A stretch of 19,056 nucleotides of DNA from Pyropia haitanensis (GCA_008729055.1 SDUX01000030.1:1-19056), one strand, 5' to 3'; shown: positions 1-8,343, counted from the first letter of the stretch. Notes: generated by a model from the letters alone, not told the origin. Numbers and translations are program-made.

Positions 1-358
1 TTTCTTTGGGATCGGCGGGGATGCCACTCGCTACGCCCCGCCGTCCTCGTCCGCGCCGCAGGACCCCCCCCCCCTTCCCCTCCCCTCGTCATGCCGCTCC
101 CCACCCGCCCCCCACCTCCCCTCTCCCGCGTCTGCGGTTCGGTCACCCCCGCATGAGCTTTGGTGGCGACGGGGCCCCGTGTCCGCGCCGTAGCGCGGCG
201 GCAGCGCCGCCCGCGGCAGGCCCACCACCGCCGCGCCGCCACCGCCGCCGCCGAGCGGCCCGCCGCCGCCGCCGCGCCGCCACCGCCGCGGCGGCGTAAG
301 CGCCCCGCGGGCGGCGGCGTCGTTGGAAACGGCGGCAGCGGGGCGGTGGCCGGCGTGA
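1..358. other. Low-complexity GC-rich DNA upstream of ELP4
   Basis: The left part is C-rich with short C homopolymers. From about 220 to 300 and 395 to 430 it becomes GCC/CGG trinucleotide repeat. ATG codons occur at 21 and 153 in one shared frame, which closes at a TAA (297-299). A donor-like GTAAGC lies at 296-301 and an acceptor-like CCCACAG at 517-523. Joining them does not put the ATG(153) frame into the ELP4 frame: the phase is off by one and a TGA at 570-572 is reached. The true ELP4 start may lie here, but the sequence does not settle it. No promoter motif is clear. Confidence 0.5.
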
Positions 359-1803
359 CAGCGGTGGTGGCGGACTGCGGCGCGCGCGGCCGTAGCGGCG
401 GGCGGCGGCGGCGGCGGCGGTCGGCGGTGGTCGTCGGCGGGTGACGGCGGACGGGGCGGCGGCGGCGCCCGCGGCGGCGGCGCCCCCCCCCGCCCCGTGG
501 GTGCCGCCCCTCCCCCCCCACAGCGGGGCCGCGGCGGTGGCGCAGCCCCCCCCCCCCCGCCCCGCCCCCTGACAGCACGGGCACCCCCCCCCCCGCCCCC
601 CGTCCGCACCGCCCCCCCCCCCCGTCGCCCGCCCCCCCCGCGGCCGGCACGGCCGGTGACGCCCACCTCCCGCGGGTGGCCGCTCACCTCTACCGGCGTG
701 GCGGGGCTGGACGCCGCCCTCGGCGGCGGCGTACCCCTCGGCAGCGTCACGCTGCTCGTCGAGGACGCGGCGCCGACGGCGTACGCGGCCGCGTTTGTGG
801 GCTGCTTTGCGTCGCAGGGGCTCGCGTGGGGGCACGCCCTCGCGTTGGGCGTGGGGGGGGGGCGCCGACGCCGCGTTTGGCCGCCTACCATCGGTCGCCG
901 CCGCCGACGGCGGCGGCCGGCCGGCGGGCCGGGGGGGGGGGCCCGTGCCGCCCCCGCCGCGCCGCCGTGGGTGCCCGCACCGCGCCGGCGGACCTCAAGA
1001 TTGCCTGGCGCTACGCCCGCACCGCCGGCGTGGCGGCGGCCGCGGCACGGGCGGCGGCCGCCGCCGCGGCGGCGGCGGCGGCGCTGTGCAAGCCCCTCGA
1101 CCTGTCGGTGCCGCTGGCGGCGGCGGCCCCCCCCCGGCGTGTCGGCCGTCGCCGCCGCCTACCGCCGCCGGCGCCGGCCGTGTCCCTCCTCGGCGTGGGC
1201 GTTGGCGTCGGCGCCGCCGCCGTTGCCGACCACGTGGACGCGCACGTTGCCGCGGCGGTGCGGTCGCGGCGGCTGCCGCGCGTCGCGCTCGTCGGCGTCG
1301 CCCCCCCGCTGTGGGGGCTCGCCGCGGATGGCGCGACGGCGGCGGCGGCGGCCGGCGGCGGGCGGCAGCGGCGGCGGCGGCGCGGCGGCGGCGGCGAGCT
1401 GTCACTGCCAGCCCTCCTCCGCCGCCTCCGCCGCGCGATGCGCGCCGGCGGCGGCGTCACGCTCCTCAGCGTCCCCCCCCGCGCGGTGACCGCCGCCGCC
1501 GCCGCCGCCGCCGACACGGTCGTGTGGCTCGACACGCACGGCGGGGCGGGCGCGGCGGCGGCGGGGCTGGCACCCGCGGCGGGGGTGCTGGGCGTCGCCG
1601 CGGCGGCCGCGTTTGGGCCGCCCCCGCCGCCGGCGGGGCGGCTGTGGACGTTTGGCCGCGCCCGCCGGCGGCTGGTCGTCGAGCCGGCCGCCGCGGCGCC
1701 AGAGGTGGAGGCGGAGGGGTTTGAGACGGGCCGCCGCGGGGGGGGGGGGGGGGGGGGGGGGGGCGTGTGGGGGGGGAAGCCGGGGGGGGGGGTGGACTTT
1801 TGA
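359..1803 (+). CDS. ELP4: Elongator complex protein 4 (ELP4/PAXNEB family), frame broken at two G-runs, 5' end unresolved
   Basis: Elp4 is part of the Elp4-Elp5-Elp6 RecA-fold ring of Elongator, which supports carboxymethyl-type modification of wobble uridine in tRNA. The family is recognised from conserved blocks in order. TSTGVAGLD...GGG, then VTLLVED and GHALALG lie at 686-850. DLKIAWRY, the hallmark block, is at 991-1014. CKPLDLSVPL is at 1087-1113. RVALVGVAPPLWGL ends at 1320. The helix LPALLRRLRRAMR with VTLLSVPP is around 1400-1479, DTVVWLDTH at 1513-1539 and FGRARRRLVVEP at 1651-1686. The product ends in VDF before TGA 1801-1803, which resembles the ...DF ending I recall for other Elp4 proteins. 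The first block is in the frame of position 359, and everything from 991 on is in another frame. Frame 1 is stop-free from 359, after TGA 356-358, but contains no ATG, so the start is not determined. Ala, Gly and Pro expansions sit between the conserved blocks. The coordinates span the stop-free region, not a verified model. Confidence 0.8.
853..941 (+). other. Frame-switch segment of ELP4 between two G homopolymers
   Basis: The conserved reading frame leaves GHALALG (830-850) in one frame and resumes at DLKIAWRY (991) in another. A run of 10 G (853-862) and a run of 11 G (931-941) lie between. The third frame between the runs reads as plausible protein (GADAAFGRLPSVAAADGG), so a one-base length error in each run would restore continuity. 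A single missing G in either run would also work. An intron is unlikely because no AG dinucleotide occurs from 852 until the AG inside the conserved Lys codon at 997-999. Confidence 0.7.
1738..1763 (+). repeat. 26-base G homopolymer near the ELP4 3' end
   Basis: This uninterrupted run of 26 G is followed within 40 bases by runs of 7 and 10 G. It encodes a Gly tract after the last conserved ELP4 block, and the frame still ends in VDF-stop. It is a strong G-quadruplex candidate on the coding strand, and its true length is doubtful in any assembly. Confidence 0.9.
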
Positions 1804-3074
1804 GTGGCGCAGGCGCGCGTCCCGCCGGCAGACCCGCTGGTCCGTGGCGGCCGCCCACAGCGGCCGCACGCGCCACTTGACGTGGGCGGTCCGCACAGAC
1901 AGGCGTGGCGGCCTTGGCCATGGCCGCACCGCACCTGTCGTCCACGCGCGCTCCCTCGCGCCGCTGTCGTCGTTCCGCTTCCGCCGCCGTCGCCACTTGT
2001 CTCCCCCGGCAGCATCCGCCCCTGCCGTCGCAGCGATTGCCTCCCCCGCCGGCCGTTGTCGCTCCGCCGCCCACCCCCCCCCCCCACCACCCCCCGCCGT
2101 CATGGCAAGGCACCCCTACCGCCACCGTCGCCGCCCCCGCTGCCAAGGTCGGCAGCCGCTGGCAGCGGAACGGACGGCGACGTCTCGCCAGCGGGGTCCA
2201 CCCGCCCGACCGCGCCGGTGGCGGGTGCCCACCCGCCGGCACGGCGGGGCGGGAGCGTCGCGCCGGTGCGCGGGCGTGAGGCGGGGCGGGCGAGCAGCCG
2301 GGGGGGGGTCGGCGGCACGGAACCGCTGCCACGGGCGGCGGCTGCCGACGCGGCCGCCGGCCTATTCCCCTCCTCCCACCGCAGCCGCCTTGCGGCGGGC
2401 GGCGCCGTGCGATGGGGGCGGCCACCCGTGCGGGCGGGCAGGAAGGGCGGGCGGGCAGAGTGGGAAAGGCGGACACGACGCGAGCGTCCCTGCCCAGCGA
2501 CGGTACGGCGATGCTGCCGACCCGCCACGAGGTGAGAGGGGGGGGGGGAACCGCGGGAGCGAGGGGGGGGGAATGCGAGGCCGGAGCTGCGCTCGCCGCA
2601 AGGACGGGGCGGCAACCGGAGCGGGCGCTTGGCGGGGAACGCCGCCAGCGGGTGTGCCGGCGCAGGGGAGGCCGGCCGATGCGGGCCGGGGGCGGGGGGG
2701 ACGGCGCGGCGGGCGTGCCGCGCCGGCCGGCACTGCACTCGACGCGGCGCCGTCCCGCGCGGGGCGTTGCCGGGCACCCCCCCCCCTTTGGCACTGGCGG
2801 TGCCACTCGCCGCGCCTCGCGGCAGGGAAGACGAGACTGCCAATGGCGGGGCGGGGCCGGCAGCGCGGGCCCGCTGCCAGCGGCCCTCGCGTCGGCGGCG
2901 TGCGGTCGCGGCACCCGCGGTGCGCGCGCGGCGGTTGTGGCGGCGGCCGCCACGGGCGGGCCGCGACGCGCGCGCGCGGCACCCGTCGATGAGCAACGGC
3001 TCTTCGCCACTGTGGGTGCTGTGGGTGTAGGGCGGGGAGGAGGGGTGGATGGGCGAGGGGCGAGAGCGGGGCGG
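1804..3074. other. Intergenic GC-rich DNA 3' of ELP4, no gene supported
   Basis: Long stop-free stretches exist on both strands here, including one of about 600 codons on the minus strand that overlaps the ELP4 end. They translate to Arg/Ala/Pro/Gly-rich low-complexity protein without any family motif, as expected by chance at this GC content. Runs of G and C are common (for example around 2540-2570 and 2780-2790). I see no RNA gene or recognisable polyadenylation signal. Confidence 0.5.
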
Positions 3075-3183
3075 GCGTCGCCGTAGCCGTCGCGGCCGCA
3101 GCCGTCGCCACCGTAGCCGTCACCGCCGTCGCTGCCGTCGCCGCCGTCGCCGCCGCCGCGGCCGCTGCCGCCGCCGTCGCTGC
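3075..3183. repeat. Degenerate CCGTCG/CCGTAG microsatellite
   Basis: Imperfect hexamers of the types CCGTCG, CCGTAG and CCGCCG repeat through this stretch. Read on the minus strand they give a Gly-Asp-rich low-complexity string. There is no flanking gene of which this is clearly a part. Confidence 0.75.
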
Positions 3184-3796
3184 TGACGGTGACGGCGCCG
3201 GCAGCGGCGACGGGCGCGGCGTCCGGTTGCCGCACCCCCCGACTGGCCCGCAGCAAAGGCGCTCATGTTCCCCCCACCCACCTGTCTCCCCCCCTTCGCC
3301 TTCCTACCCCATACGCCAGAATCCGTCGGCCGTCCCTGCCCTCCTCGCAATGGTTTCCATGCCGCTCGCCACCTGGCCAACCCCCCCCCCTCTCCCTGTT
3401 TCCTTGCCACCCACGAACCCCCTCTCCTGCCAACCTCCACACGCACCACAGGACGTAACAGGGTGTCCCAACGCACCTAAGCTATCGTTGCCCGCCTGCG
3501 TCGCCGCGTTGTCCCATGCCAGGACATCGCCCTTCCCAGCAATGGCTCGGCGCTAGCAGGCCGCTCACTCCGCCCCGACCGCGCCTCTACACGCCCAGCT
3601 CGCATTGGTCCCTCCATCCACACACCGAGCCGTGTCCTAGCGGGACACTCCCCCTCCCCCCCCCTCCTGACTACCGTACGGGCACAAAAAGAGGAGAAAA
3701 GAGAGCACAGACTCGGACCGCCCCCTGCTTCCCGTTTGCACTCCCCCGACCACGCCCGGGGCGGGACGGACGCCCGTCACCACTCACGTCCCCCCA
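3184..3796. other. Pyrimidine-rich region 3' of the malic enzyme gene
   Basis: This stretch is strongly C/T-rich on the plus strand, so purine-rich in the malic enzyme transcript direction, and is likely that gene's 3' untranslated region plus spacer. A small perfect inverted repeat GTGTCC/GGACAC (3632-3637, 3643-3648) has a 5-base loop. No AATAAA-like signal in the minus direction was found. Open frames here are low complexity and unrecognised. Confidence 0.4.
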
Positions 3797-5952
3797 TTAC
3801 TGCAATGGATCATACATGCTGGCGAGCACCCCTTCCAGCGTCAAGCCGCTCACGTCGCGGGTAGCAACGCCCAGCTCCGCCGCCGCCTTGGCCACCGCCA
3901 GCGCAAGGACGGCACTGACGTGGCGCACCTCCTCGATCGGCGGGTAGACGGCGCCAACGGCGAGGCGGTCGGGGGTGACGGCCGCGGCGAGCGCACGGGC
4001 GGCGGTGAGGAAGAGCGCGTCAGGCACAGTCGTCGCCCCCGCCGCCACAATCCCCGCTCCCAGGCCGGGAAACACGTACGCATTGTTCCCCTGCCCGGGA
4101 AGCATCGTGGACCCATCGGGGAGGGAGACAGGCGGGAAGGGGGAGCCCGACGCAAACACCGCCCGCCCGTTCGTGGCGGCCACCGCCTCCGCGGCAGTGC
4201 ACTCAGACTTGGAGGTGGGGTTCGACAGCGCAAACACCAGCGGCCGCCGGTTGGCACTGGCCATGGCATTCAAGACGGCGGGCGTGAACGCGCCGTGGAC
4301 GGTGGAGACACCAATCAGGGCGGTCGGCCGCAGCGTCTGCACGGCGGTGAGGAGGCTCTTGGGGTCGGCACCCAGGGCGGCGGCGGTGGGATCGTCGAGC
4401 GTTGCCGCGTACGGCGCCTTTTCCGCCGAGATGGGCGCCGCCCGGCCGCGGGCAACGATGCCTTTGGAGTCGAGGAAAAAGCAGCGGGCGCGGGCGGCGG
4501 CGGGCGTCAGTGTCGGCGCGGTCCCCGCAGCAGCGGCTGCCGCCGCATCCTCCGCTAGCATCTGGGAGCACAGCAGGTCGGCAATGCCAATCCCAGCGCT
4601 CCCCGCGCCGAGGAAGAGGAACGTGTGCTCGCGCACCTGCGACGGCACGCCGTCGAGGCGGAGGGCGGCGAGCACCCCCGCTGTGGCCACCGCCGCCGTC
4701 CCCTGGATGTCGTCGTTGAACGTCGTGTACGCTTCGCGGTGCTCGACCAGGAGGCGCGCGGCGTTGGCGTTGGCAAAGTCTTCAAACTGGCAGAGCACAT
4801 GGCGTCCAAACGTGGCGACGATGGCGGCCAGGACGGCCGACACAAACGTGTCGTACGCCTCGCCGCGGACACGCGGGATACGGTTGCCGAGGTAGGTCGG
4901 GTCGGCCCGCAGCTCTGCATTGTCCGTCCCCGTGTCGAGCGTAATGGGCAGGGTGTGACGGGGGTGAATCCCCCCGCAGGCCGTGTACAGCGACAGCTTG
5001 CCCACGGGAATCCCATGGCCGTGGACGCCCAGGTCACCGAGCCCCAGAATCCGCTCCCCATCCGTCATGACAATGACACGCACATCCTTCTCAGGCCAGT
5101 TGCTCAGCGCCTCGGTGATGGCCGACAGGGGGGAGGCAATGGACAGGAAGATGCCGCGGGGGCGCACGTACAGGCGCCCATAGTTCTGACACGCCGCACC
5201 TGGAGAAACAGGGCGGGGGGGGAGGAGAGCGCATCACCACGGACCGCAAAGAAGACGCAAAACAGTCAGCCAGGAGGAAGTGACACAAGGAGGAGTGAAG
5301 TGACACATGGAGGAGTGACGGTCAGTCAAGAGCGCCTCGGCCTGCGGCAGCAAGAGCAAAGGTGCGAACACACACACGCACACACATACAGGGGTACGAG
5401 ACGAGCGTGGCAAGTCAGCTCTCGCTACTCGCTCCTGCCCTCCCCCCCCCCCTCTCCCGTTCACCCTCCGAACAAAACGTACCCACCACGGGCGTGTAAA
5501 TCAGCGGCATGATCTGCGTCAAGTGCGTCAGGACGGTCGCGTAAAAGAGGCGCTCGTCCGCCGCGTCCACGCTCGCCAGGTACTCGTACTGGTCCAGGCC
5601 AGGGCGCAGGTCGCCGAGCCGCCGCATCACCCGCGCTACCTGCGTCTCGAGGCGCTCCACCACCGGCGGCAGCAGGCCCGTCAGGCCCAGCGTCGACCGC
5701 TGCTCGGCAGTATAGCGCAGGCCCGCGCTGTGGCCGCCATGCCGCAGCAGCGCCGCGCCCGTCAGGCCGGTCGCGGCGGCCGCGGCGGGCGTGCCGTTCC
5801 CGGCGGCCGCGGATACGGCAGCGTCGGCAGCAGTCACGCAGTCCGAGGCGGTCGCGGCGGCACCCGCGGACGTCGTGTCTATGCTCGTGGCGTCGGCGCC
5901 CGACACGACGGGGGTGGGCGACATGGTCGCCTGCACGGGGGAGCCGGAGGGA

Positions 5953-5984
<32 letters not shown>

Positions 5985-6194
5985 GGCAGCAGCAGAAGCG
6001 GGCAGGAAACAGGGCTGGGGCGTAGAGGGGCGGTTGTCGGTGAGCCGGAACACGAGCGGGGGGGTCGACGTCGTCTCCTGCCGCCGGGAAGCAAGCGGCA
6101 GGCCCGCAGCGGTGGCGCCTATAAAAGCAGCCGCGGCAGCAGGTGTGGGCGGTCGCGGGTTGGGTCGGGCGTGCGCTGCCGACGACGCGGCCAT
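3797..6194 (-). CDS. Malic enzyme (malate oxidative decarboxylase), two exons
   Basis: The enzyme converts L-malate plus NAD(P)+ to pyruvate, CO2 and NAD(P)H. Exon 1 is 6194-5483 and exon 2 is 5199-3797. The 2115-nt CDS gives 704 residues and ends with TAA (3797-3799). The ATG at 6194-6192 is preceded in frame by TAG six bases upstream, which fixes the start. Motifs: YTPVVG with catalytic Tyr233 just before the intron; GERILGLGDLG with Arg287; GIPVGKLSLYTACGGI with Lys305; CQFEDFANANA with metal-binding Glu377/Asp378; TFNDDIQGTA with Asp400/401; Rossmann GAGSAG 435-440; ALSNPT with Asn562; GQGNNAYVFPGLG near 607-618. The segment DSKGIVARGR followed by an EK pair resembles cytosolic or plastid NADP-type enzymes more than NAD-type ones, so NADP use is a tentative inference. 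About 145 residues precede the conserved core. The first 39 residues have no Asp or Glu but contain Arg and Ser, compatible with an organelle-targeting peptide, and a 13-Ala tract follows at 68-80. Confidence 0.96.
5277..5316. repeat. 20-bp direct repeat, two copies, in the malic enzyme intron
   Basis: Units 5277-5296 and 5297-5316 differ at one position (A versus T). This is a small tandem duplication inside non-coding intron sequence. Confidence 0.85.
5368..5390. repeat. CA dinucleotide microsatellite in the malic enzyme intron
   Basis: An almost pure CA run is interrupted by CG and TA steps. It lies between the two exons. Confidence 0.8.
5955..5993 (-). repeat. GCC/GCT run coding for 13 Ala in malic enzyme exon 1
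   Basis: Nine consecutive GCC codons, then a mix of GCT and GCC codons, encode Ala68-Ala80 in the non-conserved N-terminal extension. This is a trinucleotide slippage product, likely length-variable between individuals. Confidence 0.9.
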
Positions 6195-6950
6195 GGACTA
6201 GGTCACCACACGCCCCCCCCACTCGGGTGCTCCCGATGCAGGACCCGGCAGGCATCCAACCACCGGCCGTGGCACACACAACACGATCCCCGGCCGTAGA
6301 GACCAATAGCCAGCCGTGGCCTGCGTGTCCACCACGCTACGCTGCCGCCGCGTCGCCCAGTCAACATCCACCACAAGGTCCACCGAAGAGACGGGGCGGC
6401 GGGTGGTCGTACGCGCGGTGGGTGGGGGGGAGCTGAAACGCGGCGTCGCGACTGCGTCGGTCATTCACTCGACCACGCGGGGGAGCCGCGACCAGCGCGC
6501 CGGACGGCAGGCGCTGGCTGTCGCCGCGCACGCGCCAGGCATGGCAACATGACGCCCTCTGCGTTGGGCAGCAGCTCGTCGCCGCCGCTGCGGTTGCCGA
6601 GGCGCATAGCGTGGCGAGTGCGCAGCGTGCGCGGGCGGTAGACGCCAGCTGGCAGGCGGCACCGGTGGTCGACAATCTCACTGACAAAGGAGGCACGAGT
6701 GTCAGCGCATTAAACAAGTCGGCTCCGCGGCTATCCAATCAGATTGTGTATAAGTTTCGATCCAATGTAGTTTGTCTATGTTGATTGGTCCACGCGGCGG
6801 CCTGCATAAAGTCATATGGGCAAAAATCAGTTGGAACCACCGTGCCGCAGAGGCGGGCGCGGCGGGAGGGTCCCAAAAACGCACCATCGTCAGCTCTGAC
6901 GTTTTGCGCATCGACACCCGCATCGACTTTTTTTAATGCAGTGTCAACCA
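6195..6950. other. 5' flank of the malic enzyme gene, no gene supported
   Basis: This lies upstream of the malic enzyme ATG and should contain its promoter. An inverted CCAAT box (CCAAT on plus at 6303-6307) lies about 110 bases before the ATG, but no TATA box is evident. GC content falls noticeably after about 6700. Open frames are short and unrecognised. A 6-bp inverted repeat CTGACA/TGTCAG spans 6681-6705. Confidence 0.35.
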
Positions 6951-7020
6951 TCGAAACTGGGTTTCGACGCGCCGTCCGATGCGCGACGGTTTGCGCATCG
7001 AGCCCATCCTGGGATGGGCT
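6951..7020. other. Three consecutive perfect stem-loops
   Basis: TCGAAAC/GTTTCGA (6951-6957 and 6961-6967, 3-nt loop) is followed by CGATGCGC/GCGCATCG (6977-6984 and 6993-7000, 8-nt loop). Immediately after comes AGCCCATCC/GGATGGGCT (7001-7009 and 7012-7020, 2-nt spacer). All arms are perfect. No tRNA, snRNA or known element was recognised. It could be part of a structured RNA or a decayed mobile element, or chance. Confidence 0.6.
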
Positions 7021-7252
7021 GTAACCTCGCGCCGTCGATGAGGTCCTTTACAGGCAGTCGTTTAGTTATCTCGAGAGCGACAGTGCGGAAGCGCACTGAT
7101 TGGCCAGCCGAGCGGATCACGCGACTCGGCCGACACTGAACCGACCCTATCCGTGCCTGCTGGCTCGCGTGGGACTTGACCGGATACAGACTGTACCTGT
7201 TGCCCGCCGCGGCGAGCGCCTGGTGCGCGGGGCTCCGAAGTCGACGAAACAG

Positions 7253-7299
7253 AGGCCAAGTGTGGCTTGGTTTTGTGTGGTCCGCACATAACCAAGCCA
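7253..7299. other. Long hairpin with an alternative fold
   Basis: TGGCTTGGTT (7263-7272) pairs perfectly with AACCAAGCCA (7290-7299). Inside, TGTG pairs with CACA, so the 37-nt segment folds almost completely. A second CCAAG just upstream (about 7255-7259) can pair with the same CTTGG and compete. No terminator or known RNA family is recognised. Confidence 0.6.
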
Positions 7300-7424
7300 G
7301 ATATCCCGAGATCAATTCCTCTACAGCGTACTGTCTCCATGCCCGGCTGACATCTAAATTCTTGGTTGCGCACTTAGAACCGTACGACGCTGATAATCAT
7401 GTCAAGTACAAAGAGTAATGAGCA

Positions 7425-7628
7425 ATGACGTGTGCCCCGCCGTTCAGCCGTCCCGGCCGAGCCGCCTGCTGGTCTAGTCGTGTGGCCATCACGTCTGGTC
7501 ATATCGAGGGAGTCGGGCAGGAGCACAAAGAGCAGGTTTCCCGGTGCTGGCTGGCGGCAAAGGACGACTCCCAGGCCATTGACGAGACGATTGACATGGT
7601 TTTGGCTGGTGAGGAAGACGACGCTTGA
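7425..7628 (+). CDS. Unrecognised 67-codon open frame (doubtful gene)
   Basis: It begins with ATG and ends with TGA (7626-7628). The second half (GHIEGVGQEHKEQVSRCW... then acidic DETIDMVLAGEEDDA) has balanced composition unlike the Arg/Ala/Pro shadows elsewhere. It might be the tail of a decayed gene or transposon, or an exon. I do not recognise a family. It ends 83 bases before the satellite array. Confidence 0.15.
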   Translation: MTCAPPFSRPGRAACWSSRVAITSGHIEGVGQEHKEQVSRCWLAAKDDSQAIDETIDMVLAGEEDDA

Positions 7629-7857
7629 CGATAAACAGGAAAGTTCTGGTAGAGAAGCGCAGATGCTCTGGCGGCACTTGCGGACTCAAATCAGCAGCGG
7701 CTAGGCCTCGTGCGGAACGCGCAGAGGACAGTTTGGGTGGCGCGGCGCCCTTTGTGGCCACTGTTGGACCACTATCTGGGGACTTTCACGTCCGTTTTCT
7801 TTGCAGTTTTGGAAACTTCTTGCCCCCAATTGCCCATTTGTGTCCGGATTTGGCCCC

Positions 7858-7939
7858 CTTTTTGCCCACTTTTTGCCCACTTCTTACCCACTTCCTACCC
7901 ACTTTTGCCCACTTTTGCCCACTTTTGCCCACTTTTGCT
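7858..7939. repeat. Decanucleotide/undecanucleotide run inside each unit (copy 1 shown)
   Basis: Four 11-bp units of the type CTTTTTGCCCA / CTTCTTACCCA are followed by four 10-bp units CTTTTGCCCA. The run recurs at the same place in every copy. In copy 5 a spacing change (extra C near 10675) interrupts it. The strand asymmetry is strong, with almost no A on the plus strand. Confidence 0.9.
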
Positions 7940-7940
7940 T

Positions 7941-8062
7941 GTACAGCAATGCTGCACGCGATCCGGCGGCCGAACTGGCTCGCATCCTTCATTCCAGCCA
8001 TAGATCCGCCCGCTCGACGTCCGAGGTTCCACCCGCACGGTCGTGGATGGGGTGGTTGGCCG
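7941..8062. repeat. Internal subunit A core (copy 1 shown)
   Basis: The 122-bp core begins GTACAGCAATG and ends GGTTGGCCG. It is repeated as subunit B exactly 172 bp downstream. The decamer run upstream is also part of the duplicated segment, so the full subunit is about 172 bp. Confidence 0.9.
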
Positions 8063-8112
8063 CTTCTTATCCATTTTTGCCCACTTTGGCCCACTTTTGC
8101 CCACTTTTGCGT

Positions 8113-8234
8113 GTACAGCAATGCTGCACACGATCCGGCGGCGGAATGGGCGCGCATCTTTTATTCCAGCCATAGAGCCGCCCGCACAATGTCCGAGGTT
8201 CCACCCGCACGGTCGTGCATGGGGTGGTTGGCCG
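8113..8234. repeat. Internal subunit B core (copy 1 shown)
   Basis: By hand alignment it differs from subunit A at 12 of 122 positions with no gaps (about 90 percent identity). The differences are the same in all complete copies, so the A/B duplication predates amplification of the 689-bp unit. Confidence 0.9.
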
Positions 8235-8291
8235 ACCGCTTTGTTGGCTCGTCCGTTGGATGCAACGAGTGTTTTGTGGAGCGCCGGTTTC

Positions 8292-8327
8292 CACGTGTCA
8301 AAATTGTGGGATGGTTTTTGCCACGTG
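8292..8327. promoter_or_regulatory. Pair of CACGTG palindromes, 30 bp apart (copy 1 shown)
   Basis: CACGTG at 8292-8297 and again at 8322-8327 flank an AT-rich stretch (CAAAATTG). Every complete copy carries both. CACGTG is the core of E-box/G-box and yeast CDEI sites for bHLH or bZIP proteins; binding here is inference only. Confidence 0.4.
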
Positions 8328-8343
8328 GGGATCCCGACAGCCA

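Larger units (their letters stand above)
5200..5482 (-). other. Intron of the malic enzyme gene (283 nt)
   Basis: The donor is GTACGT directly after the G of the split Gly238 codon. The acceptor is TTTCTCCAG preceded by a C/T-rich tract. Joining 5483 to 5199 reads PVVGAACQNYGRLYVRPRG, the expected continuous malic enzyme sequence, which supports the exact boundaries. Reading through instead would give unrelated sequence. Confidence 0.95.

Noticed and set aside
296..523. A 5' intron of ELP4 (GTAAGC at 296, CCCACAG ending at 523) joining an ATG(153) exon
   Set aside because: The sites look good, but the phases do not match and the joined frame meets TGA at 570-572. It would need an extra indel, for example in the 13-C run at 546-558, so it is not annotated.
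31..891. Minus-strand frames antisense to ELP4 (up to 286 codons)
   Set aside because: They are shadows of GC-rich sequence with no recognisable domain, and the conserved ELP4 blocks are on the plus strand.
1466..3256. A minus-strand open frame of about 596 codons, plus long plus-strand frames over 1613-2992
   Set aside because: They are Arg/Ala/Pro/Gly-rich low complexity, partly antisense to ELP4, with no conserved motif. Long chance frames are expected at this GC content.
5200..5482. Malic enzyme as two separate genes or a broken gene
   Set aside because: Canonical donor and acceptor sites join to give the exact conserved sequence across the split Gly238 codon, so it is a normal intron.
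6119..6130. TATAAA-like string on the plus strand
   Set aside because: It lies inside malic enzyme exon 1 in antisense orientation, with no gene downstream on that strand.
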